Origin: Erwinia sp. S63
GTDB taxonomy: Bacteria > Pseudomonadota > Gammaproteobacteria > Enterobacterales > Enterobacteriaceae
Direction: 5' to 3'
Length of the DNA: 64,000 bases
NCBI RefSeq assembly: GCF_016625195.1
Contig: NZ_JACVUP010000009.1
Location: forward strand, 124,001-188,000
Numbering within the stretch: position 1 is the first letter of the stretch; every line of letters starts with the position of its first letter. The translations under genes were made by a program, and so were the position numbers. The notes beneath the pieces are model-generated. The model made no database searches, had not been told where the DNA came from, and was given only the letters and a program-made list of their open reading frames with translations. Positions 24,928 through 33,497 of the stretch are shown here, piece after piece.

Positions 24928-25641
24928 TTACAACTGCACACCAAAGCAGCGCTGAAGCGCCAGTTTACCGGCTGGCGTGAGATTTACCTCACGGTAGCCT
25001 TCAACTCGAATCAGCCATTGTTTATCAATTAGCAGGCTAAGCAGTGCAGCTCCGACAGTACCACCGAGATGCATGCGACGTTCACTCCAATCGAGGCATG
25101 CGCAGCAAGGTTTACGTTTGCTGCGTAGGTTTAGTTGCATGCCCATTTTCTCTAATTCCCGCTGACCGTCTTGAGTCAGGCCACTTCCATCGGCCTCAAT
25201 CCACTTCTCCGTAATCATGTACTGATAAATCTGCACAGCGAGTTCACCAGCCAGGTGATCGTAACAGGTCCGTGCATAACGCAAATGGCTTGGCGTCGTA
25301 GAAACGGGAGTCGACAGGGGCCGCATCGACACTCCCATTAAAGTTTCCAGTAGATGCGCGATTTCGCTGCTGGCCAGGCGAAAATAGCGATGACGTCCTT
25401 GTGATAAGCAGGTCAAAAGACGCGCATCCAGCAGTTTATTTAAATGCCCGCTGGTAGTCGAAGCGGCGATATCCGCAACGCCGCTCAATTCTGTGGCCGT
25501 CCATGCGCGGCCATCCATTAGTGCACACAAAATACTGACCCGAGAAGGGTCAGCTAGCGCGCTGGCGACGGCAGACATCGCCTTTTGTAATTCATTATCC
25601 GATGTATCATCAGCAATTAACGGGCTATTTCGGGCTGCCAT
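24928..25641 (-). CDS. ArsR family regulator with C-terminal winged-helix extension
   Basis: 237 residues. The ArsR HTH is at about 20-100 ([40 protein letters not shown]). The C-terminal half carries the Cys-rich phrase [17 protein letters not shown] (Cys179, 180, 182), which recurs in a widespread subgroup of longer ArsR proteins of unknown ligand. The classic metal site ELCVCDL is absent. It overlaps the preceding ACT gene by 25 bases and is the last gene of a three-gene operon, which it probably represses. Confidence 0.88.
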   Translation of the reverse strand: MAARNSPLIADDTSDNELQKAMSAVASALADPSRVSILCALMDGRAWTATELSGVADIAASTTSGHLNKLLDARLLTCLSQGRHRYFRLASSEIAHLLETLMGVSMRPLSTPVSTTPSHLRYARTCYDHLAGELAVQIYQYMITEKWIEADGSGLTQDGQRELEKMGMQLNLRSKRKPCCACLDWSERRMHLGGTVGAALLSLLIDKQWLIRVEGYREVNLTPAGKLALQRCFGVQL

Positions 25642-26012
25642 GCGGTGGTTACCTCTGCTGCCCGATCGTTGTTATCGGTGATCAGGATCAACTGGTTACT
25701 GTGGTCACTATACTGCAGCAGAATGTTAACGCCATTGCGCGCGAGAGTGTCAGCAATTTCGCCAAGTTGACCCGGCCGATCCTGTTTTAACCTGCGAATG
25801 AGTGGTCGTTTAACGTCAACGACATTAAATCCTGCATCTTCTAATACCAGCCTGGCTTGTTCACCATGCTCGACCAAAAAATGAGCATGACTCTGTTCAC
25901 CCACACTAAATACACCGCCTCCTTCAAGGCCCACGCCATTATTGCCCAATGTTGAGCCTAAAGCAGCCAGAGCGCCGGGAACATTATCGAGTATCACGTG
26001 AATATCAAACAT
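25617..26012 (-). CDS. Tandem ACT-domain protein
   Basis: 131 residues from the ATG at 26012, with GAGG 9 bases upstream; an ATG at 26027 is also in frame. Two ACT repeats are visible, residues 1-62 ([20 protein letters not shown]) and 73-131 ([20 protein letters not shown]). Such paired ACT proteins bind amino acids and act as free-standing sensors. The gene overlaps both neighbours (8 bases with the ABM gene, 25 with arsR), so all three must be cotranslated. The ligand and partner are unknown. Confidence 0.85.
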   Translation of the reverse strand: MFDIHVILDNVPGALAALGSTLGNNGVGLEGGGVFSVGEQSHAHFLVEHGEQARLVLEDAGFNVVDVKRPLIRRLKQDRPGQLGEIADTLARNGVNILLQYSDHSNQLILITDNNDRAAEVTTAWQPEIAR

Positions 26013-26322
26013 GTTGGATTGCCTCATGTTCGTATTCGCGCGTCACCGTGGCGATACGGATTTGATAATAAGAGAAAAGGCCAGCGCGGCCCTCATGCTG
26101 GGCTTGCTGATGCTGGACATTGTTCTTCCACGCCAGCACGGCCTCCTCGTTTTCCCAATATGAGAGTGAGAGGGTTTTTCCTGTTTCAGTGAGGCTCGAA
26201 AAGCGTTCTACCGAAATGAAACCTGGAAGGTTGGAAAGCTGAGATTTCAACTGTGCGGCAAGTTCGAGGTAGCGAGCATGTTGCTCGGGTTGGGTTCGCG
26301 CTTCAAACAGGACGGCAATCAT
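26005..26322 (-). CDS. Antibiotic biosynthesis monooxygenase (ABM) domain protein
   Basis: 105 residues with the ABM ferredoxin-like dimeric barrel: [37 protein letters not shown] and [18 protein letters not shown] with the Trp and His-rich [12 protein letters not shown]. Family members are cofactor-free quinol or anthrone oxygenases or heme-degrading enzymes. The key residues do not decide which. It is first in an operon with an ACT sensor and an ArsR repressor, so it is probably the effector enzyme of that unit. Confidence 0.85.
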   Translation of the reverse strand: MIAVLFEARTQPEQHARYLELAAQLKSQLSNLPGFISVERFSSLTETGKTLSLSYWENEEAVLAWKNNVQHQQAQHEGRAGLFSYYQIRIATVTREYEHEAIQHV

Positions 26323-26428
26323 AATACTGCTCCATCAATGAATAATGGCTGCAGTGTATTGATTTAAAATAGGGATGCTTCGGCATCCACCGAAATATGG
26401 CGCATCGCCCCGCAATGCGCCAGCGACC

Positions 26429-27070
26429 TTATCCCACCCAACGTGATTGACGGATCACGCTGCAAAAATTCAGCGGTGCAAAGTCTGGTTGTTTGTCAGC
26501 GATGACATCCGCCTTCACATTACCGAAGGTGGTATCCGGTTTATGTTTAATGCCGTCATAAAAGGCCTGGATGATCTCTTCTTTAAATTGCGCTGGACGC
26601 GGATGCTGTTGCACCACGGCCTCACGCTCGGTATCAGGGAATTGCTCGTAGTTGATACCCAGCACATCCATTTCAACGCCGGCAGTGACTAACGCGATTT
26701 CCGGTGCCATAAACTGTGGGATACCCGGCGTGGTGTGCAGGGCAATCGCCGTCCAGACTTTATCGATATCGGCCTGTTCCACACCATATTTCTGCAGGAA
26801 GTCGCGTGCGGCATTGGCGCCATCGACCTCGAAACGTTTGTCGCAACTGCAATGTTCATGTGTCAGGCCAACGTCGTGGAACATACAGCCCACGTAGAGC
26901 AGTTCCGCGTCCACTTTGAGATTGAGTCGTTGGCCGGCCAGTGCGCCCCAGTAAAAAACACGGCTGGAATGATGAAATAGCAGGTCAGATTCGGTATCAC
27001 GCACAAATTGAGTGGCGTCACGCGCCATTTGGCTGTCAGGAATTTTGATGCCGTTAATTTCAAATTTCAT
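26429..27070 (-). CDS. HD-domain hydrolase
   Basis: 213 residues with an HD metal-binding domain: His33/34 in LLFHHSSRVFYWG, the His65-Asp66 pair in VGCMFHDVGLTHEH, His112 in AIALHTTPGIP and Asp in GVEMDVLG. The overall form is that of cyanamide-hydratase-like HD proteins rather than of cyclic-di-GMP or dGTP enzymes. The substrate is unknown. GGGAGAAC precedes the ATG at 27070. It is divergent from a GlxA-type regulator at 27186, its likely controller. Confidence 0.85.
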   Translation of the reverse strand: MKFEINGIKIPDSQMARDATQFVRDTESDLLFHHSSRVFYWGALAGQRLNLKVDAELLYVGCMFHDVGLTHEHCSCDKRFEVDGANAARDFLQKYGVEQADIDKVWTAIALHTTPGIPQFMAPEIALVTAGVEMDVLGINYEQFPDTEREAVVQQHPRPAQFKEEIIQAFYDGIKHKPDTTFGNVKADVIADKQPDFAPLNFCSVIRQSRWVG

Positions 27071-27185
27071 GGTTGTTCTCCCGGTTCAGTGAAGTTGCAA
27101 TCAGCTTAGCGCGAGAGCAGAATGTCTTGAAATGATGTTTAACGATGAAAAAGGACATGGCGATGAATGCGGACGGTAATACAAC

Positions 27186-28139
27186 ATGAATCATCTCATC
27201 ACCATTTTTGCGGTTCCGGGCACTCAATTATTAGATGTGTCAGGACCGTTAGACGTATTTGCGGAAGCGAACCGATTGTTGAATCGAGCGGTGTATCAGC
27301 TACGCGTGATGTCGCTCGATTCCGCCACCGTTGAATGCTCGTCAGGTGTGCGTTTAATGGCGGATGTCATGCTCGCTGATCCTCACCAACCCCATACTTT
27401 CCTGATTGCCGGGGCGCCTGACGCGATGACGTTGTCGTTATCGGCCGAGCATATTGATCACATCACGCAACGCTGTCTGAGCAGTCAACGCTACGGATCG
27501 GTGTGCACGGGAGCGTTGCTGCTGGCACAAACCGGATTACTACAGGATAAAAAGGTCACCACGCACTGGGCATGTGCGACGGCATTAGCGGCTTTGATTC
27601 CCAGTGCACAAGTCGAAGCCGATGCACTTTATGTAGCCGATGGAAAACTGCGCACCGCAGCAGGCGTCACTGCCGGGCTGGATATGGCACTGCGTCTGGT
27701 TGAGGAGGATGTGGGACGTGAACTGGCTCAGGAGATCGCCGCTAATTTGGTGATGTTCTTCCATCGACCAGTTACACAAGGGCATTTTGCCCGTAAACGA
27801 CAGGTGGCGTTAGCCGGACGCAGTGCGTTTCAGGAGATGCAGCGCTGGGCATTGGCGAATCTGGCACAGATTAACTCACTGGACGATCTCGCCGATCACA
27901 TGCAGATCAGCACACGCCATCTGGCACGCCTGTTTCGACAGGAAATGGATATTCAGGCCGGCAGTTGGCTGGAGAATGCGCGCATTGAACAGGCACGCAG
28001 TTTGCTGGAAGCCGGTGTGCTGCCTTTGAAGGCCATCCCGGCGGCTTGTGGTTATCAGAGTGCCGACGTGTTACGACGCGCCTTCACAAAAATCACCGGG
28101 ATGACGCCTTCAAACTACCGCAAAATGTTTAAGCGTTAG
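27186..28139 (+). CDS. GlxA-family AraC regulator (DJ-1/PfpI plus HTH)
   Basis: 317 residues. The N-terminal part (IFAVPGTQLLDVSGPLDVFA to about 185) is a class I glutamine-amidotransferase-like DJ-1/PfpI domain with the nucleophile-elbow Cys in SVCTGALLLAQTGLL. Residues about 215-317 carry the AraC HTH (LADHMQISTRHLARLFRQEM, IPAACGYQSADVLRRAF). Such proteins sense small nitrogenous compounds such as betaine or carnitine. It faces the HD-domain gene across a 115-base gap and is convergent with the UbiD gene. Confidence 0.92.
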   Translation: MNHLITIFAVPGTQLLDVSGPLDVFAEANRLLNRAVYQLRVMSLDSATVECSSGVRLMADVMLADPHQPHTFLIAGAPDAMTLSLSAEHIDHITQRCLSSQRYGSVCTGALLLAQTGLLQDKKVTTHWACATALAALIPSAQVEADALYVADGKLRTAAGVTAGLDMALRLVEEDVGRELAQEIAANLVMFFHRPVTQGHFARKRQVALAGRSAFQEMQRWALANLAQINSLDDLADHMQISTRHLARLFRQEMDIQAGSWLENARIEQARSLLEAGVLPLKAIPAACGYQSADVLRRAFTKITGMTPSNYRKMFKR

Positions 28140-28162
28140 CGGCGCAAAAGTTCTGCGCCGCT
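28138..28162. terminator. Bidirectional hairpin between convergent glxA-type and ubiD-type genes
   Basis: AGCGGCGCA (28138-28146) pairs perfectly with TGCGCCGCT (28154-28162) around a 7-base loop. The stem begins within the stop codon of the regulator gene and ends 13 bases before the UbiD stop. Confidence 0.65.
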
Positions 28163-28175
28163 AATTGGAGTGTGT

Positions 28176-29636
28176 TTATTCCGGCCAGTTATCCAGAATG
28201 CGCTGACGCACTTCTTCCGGGTAGCCTTGCGCGAACGACGCATGCAGATGACGTTTGGTCTGCAAGGTATCAAACACCACTTTCGCCCCTTTTCCGGCAA
28301 CGTACTCGGCCTCGTCATAGCACTGCGGTAAGCGGATCACGCGCTGATCGTCAAACACGGCACGACGACCGACAGGATGCACGCGCGTTGAAAGTGCCCA
28401 AACGACTTCACGCAGGTTGGTGGGATCAAAGTCATCATCCACCACGTAGACTTTCGGGATAAATACCATCGCATCGGTTTTGAACAGCACTTCACCAATG
28501 CGTTGGGTCAACTCTTCACTGCTGACACCCGGCAGCAGTTCCCGCCAGTTTTCTGGCATCACCACCAGCAACCAGTGAACGGTGGAATCTTCCGGAATCC
28601 AGGTTGTTTTGATTGGCAGTTCCGCTTCACGCAGATAAGTCAGCGCATCCGCCGCTAAGCCCATTGCCCATAAGGTGTGCGATTCATCGGTGGGGCGACC
28701 GGTGATCGACATCGGCCAGATCGGATCGTCGCGATGGGTAATGGTTTCCACGTGGAACGTGGGCTGAGCTGAAGAACCTTCGCCGAGGTAGCCGCCGTAC
28801 TCGCCGTAGGGGCCTTCCTGACAATCACGCTCAATCGAGACATGGCCTTCAATCACAATTTCGGCCGTCGCGGGCACATCAAGATCGAGACTAACGGCTT
28901 TCACAACCGGCACCGGTTCACCCGCAAGTGTACCAATGTAATCGGCTTCATCCGCATTGGCTGGGATCGGAATCCCTGACACACATGAGATCGCCGGCGC
29001 AGGACCTTGCACGAGTGCATAAGGCATCGGCTCACCGCGTGCTACCCACTGCGTCCAGATCTGACCAATATGCTGACTTGGCACAATCAGACCAACCATG
29101 CGCTTGCCATCCACCTTCATCACACGAGCGATCGACCAGTTGACCCATTTTCCATCCGGGGTTTTCACAATCAGCGTGCCCCAGGTGTTGGCGTAACGAC
29201 CACCGTCTTTGTCATGAGCGAACGGGATAGGGAAGCGGTCAAGATTTGCCGCATCGCCACGTAAAATATTCTGCTGGCACTCTGCCTGAGCAGACTCAAC
29301 GCGCACAGGTGGAATACCGGGTTTAAAGCGGGCAGCGGACAGAGCTTCGATAATCTCCGGGCCGCTGGACTCAGGGGCTAAGCCCAGTGACATCGCGACG
29401 CGTGCGTAGGGCATATCGCTGCGCGACGATAATGCCGCCGGTGCACCAAACAGACGAAAGCCCGGCGCGACACCGGCGACCTTGTGAAACAGCGGCGCAG
29501 GTGACTGGATTTCATAGCTGCGGCGCGTGATGGCGCTGGGTTCGAAATCACCATCCACTTCACGCTGCACGTGCATGATATCGCCCATTTCATCGAGGGC
29601 AGTGATAAAGCTGCGTAAATCGCCGTAATATTTCAT
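28176..29636 (-). CDS. UbiD-family prenyl-FMN decarboxylase (hydroxyaromatic acid type)
   Basis: 486 residues from the ATG at 29636 (MKYYGDLRSFITALDEMG), which has AAGGAGAG 5 bases upstream; longer in-frame starts lie inside the UbiX gene. The catalytic acid network is visible as EGPYGEYGGYLG, matching the Glu277/Glu282 region of fungal Fdc1. With the UbiX partner it should reversibly decarboxylate a hydroxybenzoate-like acid (VdcC/EcdC/LpdC group). The third small subunit VdcD of those systems is not encoded here. Gallate, vanillate and protocatechuate are all possible substrates. Confidence 0.88.
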   Translation of the reverse strand: MKYYGDLRSFITALDEMGDIMHVQREVDGDFEPSAITRRSYEIQSPAPLFHKVAGVAPGFRLFGAPAALSSRSDMPYARVAMSLGLAPESSGPEIIEALSAARFKPGIPPVRVESAQAECQQNILRGDAANLDRFPIPFAHDKDGGRYANTWGTLIVKTPDGKWVNWSIARVMKVDGKRMVGLIVPSQHIGQIWTQWVARGEPMPYALVQGPAPAISCVSGIPIPANADEADYIGTLAGEPVPVVKAVSLDLDVPATAEIVIEGHVSIERDCQEGPYGEYGGYLGEGSSAQPTFHVETITHRDDPIWPMSITGRPTDESHTLWAMGLAADALTYLREAELPIKTTWIPEDSTVHWLLVVMPENWRELLPGVSSEELTQRIGEVLFKTDAMVFIPKVYVVDDDFDPTNLREVVWALSTRVHPVGRRAVFDDQRVIRLPQCYDEAEYVAGKGAKVVFDTLQTKRHLHASFAQGYPEEVRQRILDNWPE

Positions 29637-29646
29637 CAGGCTCTCC

Positions 29647-30219
29647 TTAAGCCAGGGTAGAACGTGGACCCGTCCAGCGATGGGTAATGTCGTTATCCAG
29701 GCCGAACTGATCAAGAATGCGAGAAACGGTGTGGTTAATGATGTCGTCAACGGACTGCGGGTTGTTGTAGAAAGCAGGCATTGGCGGCAGCATCAACGCG
29801 CCCGCGCGAGTGAGCGCCAGCATGTTTTCCAGATGAATGGCGTTGAGCGGGGCTTCGCGAGGCACCAACACCAGCTTGCGTTGCTCCTTGAGCGTCACGT
29901 CAGCAGCGCGCGTAATCAGTCCATCGCCATAACCGCTGCGGATACCCGCCAGGGTTTTCATGCTGCACGGCACCACGATCATGCCATCCACGCGAAATGA
30001 TCCGCTGGAGATGGCCGCAGCCTGATCGTGTTCGCTGTAAGTCCTGGTCGCGAGGGCAGCGACCTCCTGTACACTGTAAGGTGTTTCCATTTGGATGGTG
30101 GCGCGCGCCCATTTGGAGATGACTAAATGGGTTTCGACTTCAAGTTCACGCAACGCAGACAGCACGCGGACGCCGATTGCTGCACCCGTTGCGCCAGTCA
30201 TCCCGATAACTAGCTTCAT
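29647..30219 (-). CDS. Flavin prenyltransferase, UbiX/VdcB-like
   Basis: 190 residues with the full UbiX set: GMTGATGAAIGVRVL, VISKWARATI, VPCSMKTLAGI, VPREAPLNAIHLENML and PPMPAFYNNP. It makes prenyl-FMN from reduced FMN and dimethylallyl phosphate, the cofactor of the decarboxylase encoded 10 bases downstream. It is the first gene of the unit and is divergent from a MarR gene, with two AGTTC-type palindromes in the gap. Confidence 0.93.
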   Translation of the reverse strand: MKLVIGMTGATGAAIGVRVLSALRELEVETHLVISKWARATIQMETPYSVQEVAALATRTYSEHDQAAAISSGSFRVDGMIVVPCSMKTLAGIRSGYGDGLITRAADVTLKEQRKLVLVPREAPLNAIHLENMLALTRAGALMLPPMPAFYNNPQSVDDIINHTVSRILDQFGLDNDITHRWTGPRSTLA

Positions 30220-30246
30220 ATGTATCCCGAATTATTATATAGTTTA

Positions 30247-30271
30247 AGTTCAAACTGTTTGTGTTCGAACT
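30247..30271. promoter_or_regulatory. Candidate MarR operators between ubiX-like and marR genes
   Basis: Two near-identical palindromic blocks, AGTTCAAACT (30247-30256) and TGTTCGAACT (30262-30271), lie 15 bases apart in the 86-base divergent gap. Paired short palindromes in such a gap are typical MarR sites. The regulator would block both directions until an aromatic ligand binds. Confidence 0.5.
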
Positions 30272-30305
30272 ATAAGTTTGACGATTTAAGGAGTCAAGTG
30301 CACCG

Positions 30306-30770
30306 ATGTCACAAAATCCTGACTTAATTCTTGCCGCCCCCTTGTGGCCGCACGGCGATTGTTCGTTAATGCACCTTGTAAGGCGTGCCGGACAACACTC
30401 GACTTTTTGTTGGTCTCAATGTGTGGATACCGGCCTGTCAGCCGTGCAATACGCGATTCTGGTGGTATTGGCTGAGGAGTCAGCCTGCGATCAGCAAACG
30501 CTGGGTCAGCGTGCCGGGTTTGATAAAGCCACCGGCACCTATGTTATTGATCGCATGAATAAAAGTGGTTTGCTGAATGTAGTGACAGATGTGAACAACC
30601 GTCGTCGTAAACTGGTGTCGATGACCGCAGAAGGGGAAGTGATGCTGAATCGTATGATTGAGCAGGCAAAAAGCGCGGAGAAGATGATCACCACCGGCCT
30701 CGACAGCCAGGATATCGCCGATCTGAAGCGCTTATTAAGCAAACTGGGTGGATTGCAGGAACCTGAATAA
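30306..30770 (+). CDS. MarR family transcriptional regulator
   Basis: 154 residues with a MarR winged HTH: LSAVQYAILVVLAEESACDQ, LGQRAGFDKATGTYVIDRMN and the wing DVNNRRRKLVSMTAEGE. MarR proteins of this group answer to phenolic acids. It is divergent from the ubiX/ubiD pair and overlaps nothing, but its stop lies one base before the start of the following GlxA-type gene, so both regulators are cotranscribed. Confidence 0.92.
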   Translation: MSQNPDLILAAPLWPHGDCSLMHLVRRAGQHSTFCWSQCVDTGLSAVQYAILVVLAEESACDQQTLGQRAGFDKATGTYVIDRMNKSGLLNVVTDVNNRRRKLVSMTAEGEVMLNRMIEQAKSAEKMITTGLDSQDIADLKRLLSKLGGLQEPE

Positions 30771-30771
30771 C

Positions 30772-31800
30772 ATGCCGCAAACAGCTTTCGCCGAGCAACC
30801 TGGCGAACCGAAACCGGATCTCACCATCGGCTTTTTGCTGATGAAAAGTTTTACCCTGGCCTCCGTCGCGGGGCTGGTGGAGTCACTGCGTTTTGCGGCA
30901 GACGAATCGTTTACCAGTCGTCAAATCTTTTGCCGCTGGGAGTGGATGACCTGTGATAACCAGCCGATCACGGCCAGCTGCGGATTACCGGTTTCGCCAA
31001 CAGCTGACCTCGATTTCACCAAACGCTGGGATTATTTTGTCGTGGCGGGAGGATTGCTGGAAGAAACGCGCCAGTCGCCTCCGTGGCTATTACAGGCGTT
31101 ACGCAACTTGCATGCGCGAAATATTCCCATCATCACGCTGTGTAGCGGCGCTTTTGTCGCAGGCAACGCAGGCCTGCTGGATGGACGGCATTGCGCGATT
31201 CATTTCACCACGCGCGATGAATTTCGTCTGCGATTCCCGAAAGCGATTCCGGTTATCGACAAGACCTATATCAAGGATGGCGGCATCATTTCCTGCCCCG
31301 GCGGCACGGCGATCGATCTCGCTGCCGATCTGATCCGCCAGCATTGTGGGCTAGTGCGTTCACAGAAAGTCTTAAAGTATTTGCTGGTGGAAGAGCCCGC
31401 AGCACCGGTCAAAAAGACACAGCAAAAGAACTCGCTTAACGAGCCGGATGTGTATGAAAACGAGTTGGTGAATAAGGTGATCGAATTTATGAAACATCAT
31501 CTCGATTCACCGGTTCCACTGGCCGATGTGGCTGAATTTGCAGGCGTTACCTTCCGTCAGCTCAACTTGATTTTCACTAAATGTACCGGCCACTCGGCTG
31601 CCGTCTACTGGCGGCGTATGCGTCTGGAGCAGGCGCGCAAGCTGATGGCGGATTCCAGCAACAGCATCAATGCGATTGCCACTGCGACGGGATTTGCCGA
31701 TGCCTCACATTTGATTGCCTGGTTCCGTAAGCAGTATGGTGAAACGCCCAGCTCGTTTCGTAAACGGCGGCGTGTGGTGGAGAGATTGGTGAAGGAGTAG
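30772..31800 (+). CDS. GlxA-family AraC regulator (DJ-1/PfpI plus HTH)
   Basis: 342 residues from the ATG at 30772, just after the marR stop; the in-frame GTG at 30748 inside marR is less likely. The N-terminal DJ-1/PfpI-like domain has the elbow Cys in IITLCSGAFVAGNAGLLDG; the C-terminal HTH includes VAEFAGVTFRQLNLIFTKCT and IATATGFADASHLIAWFR. A linker around 215-230 is Lys/Gln-rich. Its cotranscription with marR next to a decarboxylase unit suggests that it regulates aromatic acid use or the MFS gene it converges with. Confidence 0.9.
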   Translation: MPQTAFAEQPGEPKPDLTIGFLLMKSFTLASVAGLVESLRFAADESFTSRQIFCRWEWMTCDNQPITASCGLPVSPTADLDFTKRWDYFVVAGGLLEETRQSPPWLLQALRNLHARNIPIITLCSGAFVAGNAGLLDGRHCAIHFTTRDEFRLRFPKAIPVIDKTYIKDGGIISCPGGTAIDLAADLIRQHCGLVRSQKVLKYLLVEEPAAPVKKTQQKNSLNEPDVYENELVNKVIEFMKHHLDSPVPLADVAEFAGVTFRQLNLIFTKCTGHSAAVYWRRMRLEQARKLMADSSNSINAIATATGFADASHLIAWFRKQYGETPSSFRKRRRVVERLVKE

Positions 31801-31821
31801 GGGCCGAAATGGCCCCTTTTT
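31800..31821 (+). terminator. Intrinsic terminator after the marR-glxA unit
   Basis: GGGGCC (31800-31805), loop GAAAT, GGCCCC (31811-31816), then TTTTT. A textbook factor-independent terminator. Confidence 0.85.
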
Positions 31822-31823
31822 CG

Positions 31824-33200
31824 TTAGTGCGAATGCTTAGAGAGCTTGCCAGAAACGGGTGGCGCTGAGCTTTCTTCCTCCAGCGAGGCCGCATCATCCA
31901 GATTGCGCGACGCGGTTTCTGGTGCCAGGAACCACGACACGATCAGGCCGATAAACGTAATGCCTGCAGCAATGTACATGGTGTAACCAATGCCGATGGT
32001 TTGCAGTGAGATCGGTACCAGATATGTCCCCACCGCCGCGCCAATACGCGACATTGAGGTGCCAATGCCGACGGCTCCGGCGCGAATTTCAGTCGGGAAA
32101 ATCTCATTCGGATAGACCAGCTGCAGCACCTGAGCGCCGCCGATAAACAGGGCGTAAGCACCAAACATCAGCAGGATGATCATCGAAGGGCCATCACGCA
32201 AGGCACCCAGCAACAACAGTGCCAGACCAGACCACAAGAAGCTGTGCAGCAACAATTTGCGGCGTCCCAGTGAATTCACCAAACGCGTGCCGATAATGCA
32301 GCCCACCACGAACAACAGAGTAATGGCGATAGAACCGTAAGATGCCCAGTCACCACTGAGATGCAGCGCCTGCAAAACTTTCGGTGCAAAGGCGTAGACG
32401 GCGAACACCGGAATGACCGAGCAGGTCCAGAAAATAGTCACAAACGCCATGCGTTTGCCATAACCGGAATGCAGCAAGCTACCGAATGACAGGTGATTGT
32501 TTTCAGGTTGTGCGGGCAGATTCTTCAGACTAAAGCTGTCGCCATAGACGCGGCGGATAACGGCTTCTGCTTCCTGATGTCGTCCTTTGCTAATCAGCCA
32601 GCGCGGTGATTCAGGTGTGCCCATTCTTACAATGAAGAGCAGCGCGCCGATGACTGCGGTGCTCGCCAACGTATAACGCCATGCTTCTACACCGCCAAAA
32701 TTCAGCAAAGCTTCACCCACCAGATACGCGGTGGCCGCCCCGGCAAACCACAGAATGGTGAGCGTGGCGAGGCAGGGGCCGCGCGACTTCTTCGGCATAA
32801 ACTCAACCAGAAAAGCGGTAGCAACCGGGTATTCAATGCCCACTGCGACGCCCGTCATAAAGCGTAAGGCAAAGAGCGTTTCTCCGCTTTGTACCCAAAA
32901 CTGCGCCAGCGAACAGACAATAAAGAGGGTGGGGCCAACGAAGTAGATCATGCGGCGACCCAGGCGATCGGTCAGTACGCCACCCATGAAGCCACCAAAG
33001 AAAATCCCGATTAGGGCGGAAGCCGCAATCAGACCTTCCCATAATGGGCTGAGACCCAAGGCCGGCGACACTTTCGTCATGGCTATACCAATAATACTGA
33101 GCACATAGCCATCGACGAAAGAGCCGCCGCCTGAGCGCACCGTTAATAAGCGGTGGAAACGGCTGATAGGAACATCTTCAACAGACATGTTATTGGACAT
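31824..33200 (-). CDS. MFS carboxylate/sugar-porter type transporter
   Basis: 458 residues, 12 helices. Motifs GGVLTDRLGRRMIYFVGPT (loop 2-3), GVAVGIEYPVATAFLVEFMP (helix 4-5) and PESPRWLISKGRHQEAEAVI place it with the sugar porter/aromatic acid-H+ symporter side of the MFS. PNEIFPTEIRAGAVGIG is the loop 10-11 mark of that side. It is probably an importer of a carboxylate or sugar acid for the catabolic genes around it. An internal Met5 start is also possible. It is convergent with the marR-glxA unit. Confidence 0.9.
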   Translation of the reverse strand: MSNNMSVEDVPISRFHRLLTVRSGGGSFVDGYVLSIIGIAMTKVSPALGLSPLWEGLIAASALIGIFFGGFMGGVLTDRLGRRMIYFVGPTLFIVCSLAQFWVQSGETLFALRFMTGVAVGIEYPVATAFLVEFMPKKSRGPCLATLTILWFAGAATAYLVGEALLNFGGVEAWRYTLASTAVIGALLFIVRMGTPESPRWLISKGRHQEAEAVIRRVYGDSFSLKNLPAQPENNHLSFGSLLHSGYGKRMAFVTIFWTCSVIPVFAVYAFAPKVLQALHLSGDWASYGSIAITLLFVVGCIIGTRLVNSLGRRKLLLHSFLWSGLALLLLGALRDGPSMIILLMFGAYALFIGGAQVLQLVYPNEIFPTEIRAGAVGIGTSMSRIGAAVGTYLVPISLQTIGIGYTMYIAAGITFIGLIVSWFLAPETASRNLDDAASLEEESSAPPVSGKLSKHSH

Positions 33201-33497
33201 GTTTTACTCCTGTTTCTTTTCGGCGTGAGGGAACTTCACTACGCCAATGCGACTGAATTAAGCACAATCTGCGATGGGTGCTTAACATCATCAGGACGCC
33301 AGATAAATATAAACCTGTAGCGGTGATTAAAATGTTATTCAGAACTGAAATTAAAAAAAAGAAGTGCGTCGATAACGCTAACGGGATTGTTTCATATATC
33401 ATTTCCTCCGGTGCAGGATAGTCGGATAAATACAACTGAGAGCTTTATAATTTTGATGTAGTTTTTTTTGCAGGAGGCGATAACGCCTCCCGAAGCA
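33201..33497. other. Gap between the MFS and yddG genes, no gene seen
   Basis: Nearly 300 bases, A+T-rich in the right half. It must contain the promoter of the minus-strand MFS gene. A hairpin GGAGGCG-ATAA-CGCCTCC stands at about 33474-33491 just after the yddG stop, but on the minus strand it is followed by A residues, so it is not a standard terminator. A minus-strand hydrophobic reading frame here has no ribosome site and I do not call it. Confidence 0.5.

Noticed and set aside
29637..29750. N-terminal extension of the UbiD-type protein
   Set aside because: It overlaps the UbiX gene; the ATG at 29636 has a strong ribosome site and the family's usual start.
33190..33435. Hydrophobic 81-codon minus-strand frame upstream of the MFS gene
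   Set aside because: A+T-rich intergenic DNA readily gives hydrophobic frames; there is no ribosome site and no family match.
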